Origin: Micromonospora globbae
GTDB lineage: Bacteria; Actinomycetota; Actinomycetes; Mycobacteriales; Micromonosporaceae
Assembly (NCBI RefSeq): GCF_003610785.1
Contig: NZ_RAQQ01000009.1
Coordinates: forward strand, 62,001 to 126,000
Length of the DNA stretch: 64,000 nucleotides
Direction: 5' to 3'
Positions within the stretch are counted from its first letter, which is position 1, and each line of letters begins with the position of its first letter. Below the pieces are notes generated by a model. That model searched no databases and was not told where the DNA came from. It saw only the letters and a program-made list of their open reading frames with translations. Shown piece by piece: positions 52,005 through 62,000 of this stretch. Made by a program: the position numbers and the translations under genes.

Positions 52005-53078
52005 ATGGAGAACCCGCTGACCCCCGAGGTCCTCGCCGATCCGGTGGCACTGACCCGTGCCCTCGTCGACATCGAGTCCGTCTCCCGCAACGAGAAGGCG
52101 ATCGCCGACTGCGTCGAGGAGGTCCTGCGGGGTGTGCCGCACCTGACCACCTACCGGCACGGCAACACCGTGATGGCGCGTACCGACCTGGGCCGGGCGC
52201 AGCGGGTGGTGCTGGCCGGGCACCTGGACACCGTGCCGCTCAACAACAACTTCCCGTCCACGATGCGCGGCGACCTCATCTACGGCTGCGGCACCTCGGA
52301 CATGAAGTCGGGTGTGGCGTACGCCCTGCACCTGGCGGTGACGCTGCCCGACCCGCGCTACGACGTCACGTACTTCTTCTACGAGGCGGAGGAGATCGAG
52401 TCGACGTACAACGGGCTGCGCCTCGTCGGGGAGGCGCACCCGGAGTGGCTCCGGGCGGACTTCGCGCTGCTGCTGGAGCCGACGTACGGCATCGTCGAGG
52501 CCGGCTGCCAGGGGACCATGCGGGCGATGGTCACCACCACCGGGGTACGCGCGCACTCGGCGCGCTCCTGGCACGGGGTGAACGCCATCCACGCCGCCGG
52601 CGAGGTGCTCCGCCGGCTCCAGGCGTACGAGGCGCGGCGGGTGACGATCGACGGCTGCGAGTACCGCGAGGGCATGAACGCCGTCCGGATCCACGGCGGG
52701 GTGGCCGGCAACGTGGTGCCCGACCGGTGCGACATCGAGGTCAACTACCGGTTCGCCCCGGACCGTACGCCGGCCGAGGCGGAGGCGCACCTGCGTGAGG
52801 TGTTCGAGGGATTCGACCTTGCCGTGACCGACGTGGCGGCGGGCGCGCTGCCCGGGCTCGAGGCCGCCCCGGCGAAGGAGTTCCTGGCGGCGGTCGGCGC
52901 GGCGCCGATCGGGAAGCTCGGCTGGACGGACGTGGCCCGGTTCGCGGCGCTGGGGATCCCGGCGCTGAACTTCGGCCCGGGGGATCCCAACCTCGCGCAC
53001 CACCCGGACGAGCACGTCGAGATCAGCAAGATCCGGGACGGCGCCGCCACCCTGCACCGGTGGCTGGCCGCCCACTGA
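52005..53078 (+). CDS. dapE: succinyl-diaminopimelate desuccinylase
   Basis: 357-residue M20 di-zinc hydrolase. Metal ligands are in VVLAGHLDTVPLNNN (His, Asp), YGCGTSDMKSG (Asp) and FYEAEEIES (Glu-Glu). The lid/dimer domain includes GVRAHSARSWHGVNAIHAAGE, and FGPGDPNLAHHPDEHVE gives the last histidine. It removes succinate to release LL-diaminopimelate. The 79-nt space to dapD on the other strand suggests shared control. The stop is 12 nt before palindromic element copy 3. Confidence 0.94.
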   Translation: MENPLTPEVLADPVALTRALVDIESVSRNEKAIADCVEEVLRGVPHLTTYRHGNTVMARTDLGRAQRVVLAGHLDTVPLNNNFPSTMRGDLIYGCGTSDMKSGVAYALHLAVTLPDPRYDVTYFFYEAEEIESTYNGLRLVGEAHPEWLRADFALLLEPTYGIVEAGCQGTMRAMVTTTGVRAHSARSWHGVNAIHAAGEVLRRLQAYEARRVTIDGCEYREGMNAVRIHGGVAGNVVPDRCDIEVNYRFAPDRTPAEAEAHLREVFEGFDLAVTDVAAGALPGLEAAPAKEFLAAVGAAPIGKLGWTDVARFAALGIPALNFGPGDPNLAHHPDEHVEISKIRDGAATLHRWLAAH

Positions 53079-53090
53079 GACCCGTACGCA

Positions 53091-53137
53091 CGATCATGAG
53101 GTTCGCGTCGGCCCCCGGTACGCGAACCTCATGATCG
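53091..53137. repeat. ATCATGA-type palindromic element, copy 3
   Basis: Perfect 18-bp arms CGATCATGAGGTTCGCGT (53091-53108) and complement (53120-53137), with an 11-nt loop. It shares the first 13 bases of the arms with copies 1 and 2 but has a different interior. It lies between the convergent dapE and small-protein genes. Confidence 0.9.
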
Positions 53138-53163
53138 ACGACGGCCGGGTGCGGCCGGGACGG

Positions 53164-53337
53164 TCAGAGCTGGGCGGTGAGGGACGGGTCGACGGGCGGC
53201 CGGACGTCGGCGCCGTCGCCGGACATCTCGCCGCCGGCCGGCTCCATCTGGCGGGCGCGGCGGCGCTCGGCCACCACGTCGCGGATGCGCCGCTGCATCT
53301 GACGCCGGATCCGGATCATCTCGCTGTTGCTGATCAC
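53164..53337 (-). CDS. small hypothetical protein (57 aa)
   Basis: Starts at GTG 53337 after a strong GGGGGAGGAG site. The sequence ISNSEMIRIRRQMQRRIRDV predicts a very basic helix, followed by an acidic, disordered tail. It is probably an RNA-, DNA- or protein-binding accessory factor; no family was recognised. Longer open frames upstream lack support. The CATACCCGGTATG palindrome lies 33 nt upstream of its start, in promoter position. Confidence 0.65.
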   Translation of the reverse strand: MISNSEMIRIRRQMQRRIRDVVAERRRARQMEPAGGEMSGDGADVRPPVDPSLTAQL

Positions 53338-53369
53338 GCTGGCTCCTCCCCCGAAGGCGCGCGCCGGGG

Positions 53370-53382
53370 CATACCCGGTATG
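53370..53382. promoter_or_regulatory. palindrome CATACCCGGTATG
   Basis: Same dyad as at 47518-47530 in reverse complement. It sits between the divergent small-protein gene and the first LOG gene, nearer the former. Confidence 0.6.
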
Positions 53383-53479
53383 TGAATAGTAAGACGTACG
53401 GGCGACAGATTTCGTTGCCCAAGATCGCGAACTTTCTCGTCGCGTTCGCGCCCCGCGCACCCGGCCGATGCGGCTCCAC

Positions 53480-53485
53480 TACGGT
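53480..53485 (+). promoter_or_regulatory. putative -10 box, leaderless promoter of first LOG gene
   Basis: TACGGT with a 7-nt gap to ATG 53493. Confidence 0.5.
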
Positions 53486-53492
53486 TGCTTGC

Positions 53493-54392
53493 ATGAGTCA
53501 GAGCAACGGACGTGAGGCGGGCCGGGCGCCCGGGCGGGAGCGGCACCGGGGCGCGGTCACCCTGCGCCGCCAGGCGATCCCCACCAGCACGGCCGACCAG
53601 CGTCTGCTCGACTCCCGTGGGCGCGACGACTGGAAGACCAGGGACGCCTGGCGGGCGCTGCGGATCCTCTCCGAGTTCGTGGAGGGCTTCGACACCCTCG
53701 CCGACCTCCCCCCGGCGGTCAGCGTCTTCGGCTCCGCCCGCAGCGGACCGGACAGCGTCGAGTGCCGGATGGCCGAGGAGCTGGGCGCCGCCCTGGCCCG
53801 GGCCGGCTACGCCGTGATCACCGGCGGGGGTCCGGGCGTCATGGAGGCCGCCAACCGGGGCGCCAGCGAGGCCGGCGGGCTCTCCGTCGGGCTCGGCATC
53901 GAACTCCCCTTCGAGCAGGGCATCAACGACTGGGTCGACCTCGCCATCGACTTCCGCTACTTCTTCGCGCGCAAGACCATGTTCGTCAAGTACGCCCAGG
54001 CGTTCGTCGTGCTGCCCGGCGGGTTCGGCACCATGGACGAGCTGTTCGAGGCGCTGACGCTGGTGCAGACCGGCAAGGTCACCCGGTTCCCCGTCGTGCT
54101 CATGGGCACCGAGTACTGGCGCGGGCTCATGGACTGGCTCCGCGACACGATGGCCGCGGGCGGCAAGATCGGGCCGGTGGACCTGGACCTGATCTGCCTC
54201 ACCGACGACGTCAACGCCGCCGTACGCCACATCGTCGAGGCCGAGGCCGCGCTCTCCGCGGAGCAGGAGGCCGTGCGCGACGAGGCGGTGGCCCGGACGG
54301 CGGCCGACCAGCGCAGCGCCGCGGCCCAGCACGCGGTGGCGGACCAGCGGAAGGCCGGACGGACCGACCCGGACGAGGCGGGGGAGGGCTGA
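53493..54392 (+). CDS. LOG-family protein (TIGR00730), long form
   Basis: 299 residues. The Rossmann-type motifs are YAVITGGGPGVMEAANRGASEAGG near residue 105 and VVLPGGFGTMDELFEAL near 172, the nucleotide-binding signatures of the lysine-decarboxylase-like/LOG family. Relatives release free cytokinin-type bases from nucleoside monophosphates. The N-terminal ~60 residues are basic and the C-terminal ~45 are Ala/Glu/Arg-rich helix, both extra to the core. The stop is 2 nt before a second LOG gene. Confidence 0.88.
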   Translation: MSQSNGREAGRAPGRERHRGAVTLRRQAIPTSTADQRLLDSRGRDDWKTRDAWRALRILSEFVEGFDTLADLPPAVSVFGSARSGPDSVECRMAEELGAALARAGYAVITGGGPGVMEAANRGASEAGGLSVGLGIELPFEQGINDWVDLAIDFRYFFARKTMFVKYAQAFVVLPGGFGTMDELFEALTLVQTGKVTRFPVVLMGTEYWRGLMDWLRDTMAAGGKIGPVDLDLICLTDDVNAAVRHIVEAEAALSAEQEAVRDEAVARTAADQRSAAAQHAVADQRKAGRTDPDEAGEG

Positions 54393-54394
54393 GC

Positions 54395-54940
54395 GTGGCC
54401 GCCATCTGCGTCTTCTGCGCGTCCTCCCGTACGCTCGACCGCCGCTTCCTGGACCTGGCGACCGCCACGGGCGCGGAGATCGCCCGGCGCGGTCACACGG
54501 TGGTGAGCGGCGGCGGCTGCGTCGGCATGATGGGCGCGCTCGCCGACGGCGCGCGGGCCGCCGGTGGGCCCACGCTCGGCGTCATCCCGCAGGCGCTGGT
54601 CGACCTGGAGGTCGCCGACCTGAAGTCGGACGAGCTGCTCGTCACCGACTCGATGGCCAGCCGCAAGACCCTCATGATCGAGAAGTCGGACGCGTTCCTG
54701 ACCCTGCCCGGCGGGCTGGGCACGTTGGACGAACTCTTCGAGGTCTGGACCACCGCGACCCTCGCCCTGCACGCCAAGCCGATGGTCCTCGTGGACGCCG
54801 ACGGGTTCTACCGGCCGCTGATGGACTGGCTGACCGTCCTCGCCGACCAGCACTTCCTCAAGCCGGCCGGCCTCGACCTGCTCACCGTGGTCGACTCCGT
54901 GCCCGCCGCCCTCGACGCGATCGAGTCCCGCCTGACCTGA
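54395..54940 (+). CDS. LOG-family protein (TIGR00730), short form
   Basis: 181 residues, the minimal LOG core. It starts VAAICVFCASSRTLD, with GHTVVSGGGCVGMMGALADG near residue 35, SMASRKTLMIEKSDAFLTLPGGLGTLDELFEVWT around 88-121, and KPMVLVDADGFY. It is the likely phosphoribohydrolase acting on nucleoside 5'-monophosphates. GTG 54395 has GGGGGAGGG upstream. It differs enough from the upstream copy to be an old duplication. Confidence 0.88.
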   Translation: MAAICVFCASSRTLDRRFLDLATATGAEIARRGHTVVSGGGCVGMMGALADGARAAGGPTLGVIPQALVDLEVADLKSDELLVTDSMASRKTLMIEKSDAFLTLPGGLGTLDELFEVWTTATLALHAKPMVLVDADGFYRPLMDWLTVLADQHFLKPAGLDLLTVVDSVPAALDAIESRLT

Positions 54941-54989
54941 CGCCCACCCACCCGCCCGGGCCGGTCCCGTCGGTCGGTCCCCGTCGGTT

Positions 54990-55044
54990 GATCATGAAGT
55001 TGTTGCCCTCAGGCCCGGCGTGTCGCGGCAACAACGTCATGATC
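54990..55044. repeat. ATCATGA-type palindromic element, copy 4
   Basis: 18-bp arms GATCATGAAGTTGTTGCC (54990-55007) and 55027-55044 with one mismatch, and a 19-nt loop. It shares only the outer ATCATGA-GTT pattern with the others. It lies between the second LOG gene and adnA, which run the same way. Confidence 0.85.
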
Positions 55045-55114
55045 GACGGGGTGACGGGGGCCGGGGGCGGGGTGGTGCGCGGGGGGTGTCGGAGGGGCGT
55101 GGTGGGATGGGCTG

Positions 55115-58100
55115 ATGCAGGCGTACCGGTTGGTGCGTCGGCCCGCGGGGCCGACCGAGGAGGTCAGCCGGCCCGCGGGGCCGGGCGAGGGGGTCAGCCG
55201 GCCCGCGGGGCCGACCGAGGAGGTCAGCCGGCCCGCTGGGCCGAGCGACGGGTCCGGCCGGCCTTCGGGGTCGGGTGACGGGTCCGGCCGGCCTTCGGGG
55301 CCGGGCGACGGGTCCGGCCGGCCTTCGGGGTCGGGTGACGGGTCGTCGGGTGGGCTGACCGACGGGGCCGGGCCGGCCGCTGCGGTTGCGCGGGGCGACG
55401 CGGCGCGGAGTGGCGCCGGAGCCGGTGAGCGCCCGGGAGGCACGTCGCCCGGGCCGGTCGCCGGCGCGACCTGGCGGGCCGATCCCGTGCAGGCCGAGGT
55501 GATCGCGCACACCGACGGGCCGATGCTGGTGGTCGGCGGGCCGGGCACCGGCAAGACCAGCACGCTGGTCGAGGCGGTGGCCGCGCGGGTGGCCGAGGGG
55601 GTCGACCCGGAGCGCATCCTGGTGCTCACGTTCGGCCGTCGGGGCGCCCAGGCGCTCCGCCACCGGATCGAGGCCCGGGTGGCGCGCGACGGTCACCGGG
55701 TGCTCCGCGAGCCGCTGGTGCGCACGTTCCCGGCGTACGCCTTCGGGCTGCTGCGTCGCGCGGCCGCCGAGCGGGGCGAGCCGTCGCCCCGGCTGCTCAC
55801 CGGCCCCGAGCAGGATCTGATCATCCGCGAGCTGCTGGACGTGGTGGGCGAGGAGCCGGGGGACGACCCGGTCGGCTGGCCGGAGGACCTGCGGCCCGCG
55901 CTGCGTACCCGGGCCTTCGCCGCCCAGCTGCGGGACCTGCTGATGCGCGCCGCGGAACGCGGGGTGGGCCCCGTCGAGCTGGCCCGGCTGGGCGAGAAGC
56001 TCGGCCGTGCCGACTGGCCGGCCGCCGCGCGCTTCCTGCGGGAGTACGTGGCCGTGCTGGCGCTGCGGGACGTGAGCAACCGCGGCTCGATCGCGTACGA
56101 CCCGGCCGAGCTGGTCCGGGCCGCCACCGGGATGCTCCGCGACGACGAGGAGCTGCTCGCGGCGGAGCGGCGCCGGCTGGCGTACGTGTACGTCGACGAG
56201 CTGGCCGACACCGACCCGGCGCAGCTCGACCTGCTCGCGGTGGTGGCGGGCGGGGGCAAGCCGCTGGTGGCGTTCGCCGATCCGGACTCGTCCACGTACG
56301 CCTTCCGCGGCGCCGACCCGGCCGGCGTGACGACCTTCCCGCACCGCTTCCGGACGGCCTCGGGCGCGCCGGCGGCGCAGGTGCTGCTCACCACCGCCTA
56401 CCGGGCGGGCCCCCGTCTGCTGGCCGCGACGGGAAGGGTGGCGCGCCGACTGCGCGGCCCGGCGGCGCACCGGCGGCTGCGGCCGCTGCCCGACGCGCCG
56501 CCCGGGTCGGTGGAGGTGCACACCTTCCGCTCGGCGACCAGCGAGGCGGCCTGGTTGGCGCACACGCTGCGCGCGGCCCACCTGCTGGACGGCGTCCCCT
56601 GGTCGGAGATGGCCGTGCTGCTCCGGTCGACCGCGCTCCAGCTGCCCACCCTCCAGCGGGCGCTGCACGCGGCCGGAGTGCCGACCGTGGTGCACGGTGA
56701 GGACCTGCCCCTGCACCTGCAACCGGCCGTGGCGCCGCTGCTCCTGCTGCTGCGGTGCGCGCTGGAGCCGGCGCGGCTCGACGAGGAGGCGGCCGTCGCG
56801 CTGCTGCACTCCCCGCTGGGCGGCGCCGACCCGCTGGCCGAGCGGCGGCTGCGGCAGGGCCTGCGGGCCCTCGCGCTGGCCGCCGGTGACCGGCGACCCT
56901 CCGGCGAGCTGCTCGTGGAGGCGCTGCGCGACCCGGCCGAGCTGGCCGGCATCGACCGGCGCTGGGCCGAGCCGGCGCAGACCGTGGCCCGCCTGCTCGC
57001 CACCGCCCGGGAGGCCGCCGCGCGGCCCGGCGCCACCGCCGAGGACGTCCTCTGGGCGGTGTGGCAGGCCAGCGGCCTGGCCGAGCGGTGGGCGGGAGCG
57101 ATCACGCGGGGCCGCCCGGTGGCCGGCGAGGGCGATCTCGCGCGGCGGCGCCGGGTGGAGGCGGCCGACCGCGACCTGGACGCCGTCATGGTGCTCTTCG
57201 ACGCGGCGGCCCGGTTCACCGACCGGCTGCCCGGCGCGCGTACCGAGGTGTTCCTCGACCACGTGCTCGGGCAGGAACTCCCGGCCGACACCCTCGCCCC
57301 GACCGCCGAGCGGGGTGACGCCGTGCGGCTGCTCACCGCCCACGCCGCCAAGGGCCTGGAGTGGGACCTCGTCGCGGTGGCGGGCGTGCAGGAGGGCGTC
57401 TGGCCCGATCTGCGGCTGCGCGGCAGCCTGCTCGGCTCGGAGCGGCTGGTCGACGTGCTCGCCGGCCGTGCCGTCGGGGCGAACGGGCGGGCCACCGTGG
57501 TCGGGCAGACGTCGGCGCTGCTCGACGAGGAGCGGCGGCTGTTCCACGTCGCCGTGAGCCGGGCCCGGCGGCGGCTGCTGGTCAGCGCGGTCGCGTCGGC
57601 CTCGGTGGGCGGCGACGACCATGAGGAGCAGCCGAGCCGCTTCCTCTACGAACTCGGGCCCGCGGGCCCGGCCACGCCGCCCGGTGACGGCACCACCCCG
57701 CCCGGCCCGGACGACTCCACGCCGGCGGGCCCGCGCCCCGGCGCCGACGACCCGACCCCGTCCGGTCCGGGTGCCGACGCCCCCACCCCGCCCGGTCCGC
57801 GTCCGGGCGCCGACGGCACCGATCCGCCGGCCGCCGACGACGACGCGGACGCGCCACCGCCCCGCGGTGCGTTGCCGGTCACCCGGCCACCGCGCGCGCT
57901 CACGCTGCCGGCGCTCGTCGCCGAGCTGCGGACCGCCGTGGTCGACCCGGCCGCGCCGTACGCCCGGCGTCGGGCCGCGGCCGCGGAGCTGGCGCGGCTC
58001 GCCGCCGCCGGGGTGCCCGGCGCGCACCCGGACGACTGGTGGGGGCTGCGGCCGCTCTCCGACGACCGTCCACTGGTGGACGAGGGGGAGCCGGTCCGGG

Positions 58101-58888
58101 TGACCCCCTCGGCGATGGAGAGCGCCCTGCGGTGCAGCCTGCGCTGGCTGCTGGAGCGGCACGGCGGCAGCGCGCCGGCCAGCACCGCGCAGGGGGTCGG
58201 CAACCTGGTCCACGCCGCCGCGATGCTCGCGGAGGACGCCAGCGCCGACCGGGGCGCGCTGCTGGACTACGTGGCCGCCCGGTTCGACGCGATCGAGCTG
58301 GCGGCGCGGTGGATGGCCGGCCCGGAGCGGGCACGCGCCGAGGCGATGGTCGACAAGCTGCTGCGCTGGCTGGCCAGCAACCCGCGCCGGCTGCTCGCGA
58401 TCGAGCACGAGTTCGCCGTACGTCTCGACGACCCGCACCGGCCCGTGGAGCTGACCGGCCGTGTGGACCGGTTGGAGGTCGACGCGGAGGGGCGGCTGGT
58501 GGTGGTCGACCTGAAGACGGGCAAGTCCACGGCGGTGACCGGCAGCGACCTGGCCGAGCATCCGCAGCTCGGCGCGTACCAGGCGGCGGTCGAGGCGGGC
58601 GCGTTCGCCGAGTTCGGCGAGGAGCCGGGCGGCGCCGCGCTGGTGCAGCTCGGCACCACGGCGAAGGACGCGAAGGAGCAGAGCCAGCCGCCGGCCGGGC
58701 AGGGGCCGGAGCCCGGGTGGGCGTCCGCCCTGGTGCGCCGCACCGCCGACACGATGGCCGCCGCCACCTTCGCGGCCGTCGCGAACTCGAAGTGCCGGGT
58801 GTGCCCGGTGCGGACCAGCTGCCCGGTGTCGGGGCAGGGCCGCCAGGTCGTCGAGCCGCCGGCCGTGCGCCCGGAGCGCGGGGAGTGA
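55115..58888 (+). CDS. adnA: AdnA-like helicase-nuclease subunit (UvrD-like motor, RecB-like nuclease)
   Basis: 1257 residues. After MQAYRLVR come seven 10-residue repeats (residues 9-78), then the motor: Walker A VVGGPGTGKTSTLVE near 140, VYVDELADTDPAQLDLL, ADPDSSTYAFRGADP, and motif VI-like RRLFHVAVSRARRRLLVSA. A Pro/Gly/Asp linker (~residues 850-915) leads to the nuclease: VVVDLKTGKSTAV carries the Asp and Lys, and LRCSLRWLLE plus CRVCPVRTSC could bind an Fe-S cluster. It resects double-strand breaks with AdnB. The mycobacterial gene order is the same. Confidence 0.88.
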   Translation: MQAYRLVRRPAGPTEEVSRPAGPGEGVSRPAGPTEEVSRPAGPSDGSGRPSGSGDGSGRPSGPGDGSGRPSGSGDGSSGGLTDGAGPAAAVARGDAARSGAGAGERPGGTSPGPVAGATWRADPVQAEVIAHTDGPMLVVGGPGTGKTSTLVEAVAARVAEGVDPERILVLTFGRRGAQALRHRIEARVARDGHRVLREPLVRTFPAYAFGLLRRAAAERGEPSPRLLTGPEQDLIIRELLDVVGEEPGDDPVGWPEDLRPALRTRAFAAQLRDLLMRAAERGVGPVELARLGEKLGRADWPAAARFLREYVAVLALRDVSNRGSIAYDPAELVRAATGMLRDDEELLAAERRRLAYVYVDELADTDPAQLDLLAVVAGGGKPLVAFADPDSSTYAFRGADPAGVTTFPHRFRTASGAPAAQVLLTTAYRAGPRLLAATGRVARRLRGPAAHRRLRPLPDAPPGSVEVHTFRSATSEAAWLAHTLRAAHLLDGVPWSEMAVLLRSTALQLPTLQRALHAAGVPTVVHGEDLPLHLQPAVAPLLLLLRCALEPARLDEEAAVALLHSPLGGADPLAERRLRQGLRALALAAGDRRPSGELLVEALRDPAELAGIDRRWAEPAQTVARLLATAREAAARPGATAEDVLWAVWQASGLAERWAGAITRGRPVAGEGDLARRRRVEAADRDLDAVMVLFDAAARFTDRLPGARTEVFLDHVLGQELPADTLAPTAERGDAVRLLTAHAAKGLEWDLVAVAGVQEGVWPDLRLRGSLLGSERLVDVLAGRAVGANGRATVVGQTSALLDEERRLFHVAVSRARRRLLVSAVASASVGGDDHEEQPSRFLYELGPAGPATPPGDGTTPPGPDDSTPAGPRPGADDPTPSGPGADAPTPPGPRPGADGTDPPAADDDADAPPPRGALPVTRPPRALTLPALVAELRTAVVDPAAPYARRRAAAAELARLAAAGVPGAHPDDWWGLRPLSDDRPLVDEGEPVRVTPSAMESALRCSLRWLLERHGGSAPASTAQGVGNLVHAAAMLAEDASADRGALLDYVAARFDAIELAARWMAGPERARAEAMVDKLLRWLASNPRRLLAIEHEFAVRLDDPHRPVELTGRVDRLEVDAEGRLVVVDLKTGKSTAVTGSDLAEHPQLGAYQAAVEAGAFAEFGEEPGGAALVQLGTTAKDAKEQSQPPAGQGPEPGWASALVRRTADTMAAATFAAVANSKCRVCPVRTSCPVSGQGRQVVEPPAVRPERGE
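55139..55348 (+). repeat. seven tandem copies of a 30-bp coding repeat in adnA
   Basis: The first three units encode RPAGPTEEVS or RPAGPGEGVS, the fourth is a hybrid (RPAGPSDGSG), and the last three encode RPSGSGDGSG-like units. The array thus seems to have grown by two successive expansions. Confidence 0.92.
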
Positions 58889-59024
58889 GCGCCGCACACG
58901 GCCGGACGGCCGCGGCGCGCGTCGGAGCCCGACCCGGACCCGGCGGTGCGGGAGCGGGCCGCGCCGAGCCGTGCCGGGCCGGCGCGAGCTTGCGCGTCCC
59001 GAGGTCGCGGACTAGGACGGGACC

Positions 59025-62000
59025 GTGACCCAACCCGCCCTGTTCGGGGCCGCGGCCCCGGCACCCCGGGTGGCCGACGCCGGACCCCGGTACACGCCGT
59101 TCGAGCTGGCCCGGCTGCTCCGGCTGCCGGCGCCCACCCGCGAGCAGGCGGCGATCATCGCCGCCCCGGTGGAGCCGTTGCTGGTGGTCGCGGGCGCCGG
59201 TTCCGGCAAGACGGAGACGATGGCCGCCCGGGTGGTCTGGCTGGTGGCGAACTCGTACGTCCGCCCCGAGCAGGTGCTGGGGCTCACCTTCACCCGCAAG
59301 GCCGCCGGTGAGCTGGCGCACCGCGTGCGTACGCGGCTCGACCAGCTGATCCGCCGGTTGGGCCGGCGGGAGCGGGATCCGCTGGACGACCCGCTCGCCG
59401 GTGACCCGACGATCGCCACCTACCACTCGTACGCGGGCCGGATCGTCGCCGAGCACGGGCTGCGCGCCGGCTACGAGCCGTCCACCCGGCTGCTCACCGA
59501 GGCGTCCCGCTGGCAGCTCGTCGACCTGCTGGTGCGCAACTACGACGGCGACATGTCCGAGGTGGACCGGATGCCGAGCACCATCACGGACGCCGTTCTC
59601 GCGCTGGCCAGCGAGCTGGACGAGCACCTGGTCGACCCGGACGAGCTGGCCGCCTGGACCGGCCGGTTCTTCGCGGAGGTGCAGGCACACCCCGGTCGCG
59701 TCTACGCGGACGTCAAGAGGTCGCTCCAGCTCCAGCAGACCCGCCTGAAGCTGCTGCCGCTGGTGCGGGCGTACGCCCGGCGCAAGGAGGACTTCGAGGC
59801 GATGGACTTCGCCGACCAGCTGGCCCGGGCCGCCCGCGTGGCCCGGGACCACCCGGGGGTCGGCGAGATCGAGCGGGACCGGTACCGGGTGGTGCTGCTC
59901 GACGAGTACCAGGACACCAGCCACGCCCAGGTGGTGCTGCTCACCGCCCTCTTCGGCGATGGACACCCGGTGACCGCCGTCGGTGACCCGTGCCAGTCGA
60001 TCTACGGCTGGCGCGGCGCGTCGGCGGGGACGCTCGACCGGTTCCCCACCGTGTTCGCCCGCCGCGACGGCACGCCCGCTCCCGCGCTCAGCCTCACCAC
60101 GAGCTGGCGCAACCGTCCGGAGATCCTCGCCGTGGCGAACGCCCTCGCCACTCCGCTGCGCGCCGCCGGCGCGCGGGTGCCGGAGCTGCACGCCGCGCTC
60201 AGCGTGCGCGACCCGATCCCGCACCGCAGCCCGCGCGGGGCCGCCGGCGGCACCGTGCACTGCGCGCTGCTGGAGACGTACGCCGACGAGGCGGCGTGGA
60301 TCGCCGACAGCGTGCTGGCGGCGTGGCGCGGTGCCGCCCGCATGCCCGACGCGCTGCCCGAGCACATCCCCGTCGCCCAGCGGCCGACCACCGCCGTGCT
60401 GGTCCGGGTACGCAGCCAGATCCCGGCCATCGAGGCGGCGCTGCGCGAGCGCGGTCTGCCCGTCGAGGTGGTGGGCCTGGGCGGCCTGCTCGACACCCCG
60501 GAGGTGCGGGACGTCGTCTGCACGCTGCGGGTGCTGGCCGACCCGACCGACGGTGCGGCGCTGCTGCGGCTGCTCACCGGGGCGCGCTGGCGGATCGGGC
60601 CGCGGGACCTCGTGGCCCTGCACCGCCGCGCCCGGGCCATCGCCGCGGGGCGGCGGCAGCTGGCCGGGGACGGCACACCGGAGATCACCCCGGACCGGCT
60701 GGACGAGGCGACGCTGGTCGAGGCGCTGGCCGACCTGGGCCCGGCGCAGCAGTACTCGGCCGAGGGGTACGCGCGGCTGCGCGCGTACGGCCAGGAGCTG
60801 GCGCTGCTCCGCTACCGGCTGGACCAGTCCCTGCCGGACCTGATCGCGGACGTCGAGCGGACCATCGGCCTGGACGTGGAGGTAGCGGTCCGGGCCGGCC
60901 GCGACGGCGCCGGTGACGCGGGCCTGGCCCGGGGGCACCTGGACGCGCTCGGCGACGTGGCCGCCCGGTTCAGCGGGGAGACGCCGGGGGCCACGCTCTC
61001 GGCGTTCCTCGCGTACCTCGCCGCCGCCGAGGACGAGGAGCGCGGTCTCGCCCCGGGCGAGGTCGAGGTGGTCGAGGGCGCCGTGCAGGTGCTCACCGCG
61101 CACGCCGCGAAGGGTCTGGAGTGGGACGTGGTGGCGGTCGCCGGCCTCAGCCGGGGCGTCTGGCCGGGCCCGGTGCGCAACTCCGACCACTGGCTGGGTG
61201 GATTGGGTGTGCTGCCGTTCCCGCTGCGTGGCGACGCCGACGGGCTGCCCCGGTTCGACCTGACCGAGGTGACCGACCAGCGCGGGGTCGCCCGGGCGTT
61301 GACGGACTTCGTCGACGACTGGCGGGCGCACGACGAGCGGGAGGAACGGCGGCTGGCGTACGTCGCGGTGACCCGTCCGCGCCGGTTGCTGCTCTGCTCC
61401 GGCTACTGGTGGGGGGAGGGGACCAAGCGTGCGCGCGGTCCGTCGGTCTTCCTCCAGGAGGTGTACGACGCCTGCCTGGACGGAGGGCCGGGGCACCTGG
61501 TCGACGTGTGGGTTCCCGAGCCCGCGCCGGACGCGGTCAACCCGACCACCGACGTGGTGCTGCGCGCGGAGTGGCCGGCCGATCCGCTCGGCGCGCGCCG
61601 GCCGGCGCTGGCGGAGGCCGCCGCGATGGTCCGCCGGTTCCTGGCCGACGGCGGCGGGGACGCCGCGGAGGATCCGGGTACGGACCCGGTGGCCGACGAT
61701 CCGGAGGTGGCGCGCTGGCGCTGGGAGGCCGACCTGCTGCTGGCCGAGCGGGCCGAGCTGACCCGCGCCTCCGGCGCGGTCGAGGTGGCGCTGCCCGGCC
61801 AGCTGACCGTCACCCAGCTGGTGGCGTTGCGCCGTGACCCGGCCGCACTGGCCCGTACGCTGCGCCGGCCGCTGCCCAGCGAGCCCAACCCGTACGCCCG
61901 GCGCGGCACGGCGTTCCACGCCTGGCTGGAGCAGCGTTTCGGCGCCGACCGCCTGCTCGACGTGGACGAGCTGCCCGGCGCCGCCGACGCGGACGCCGCG

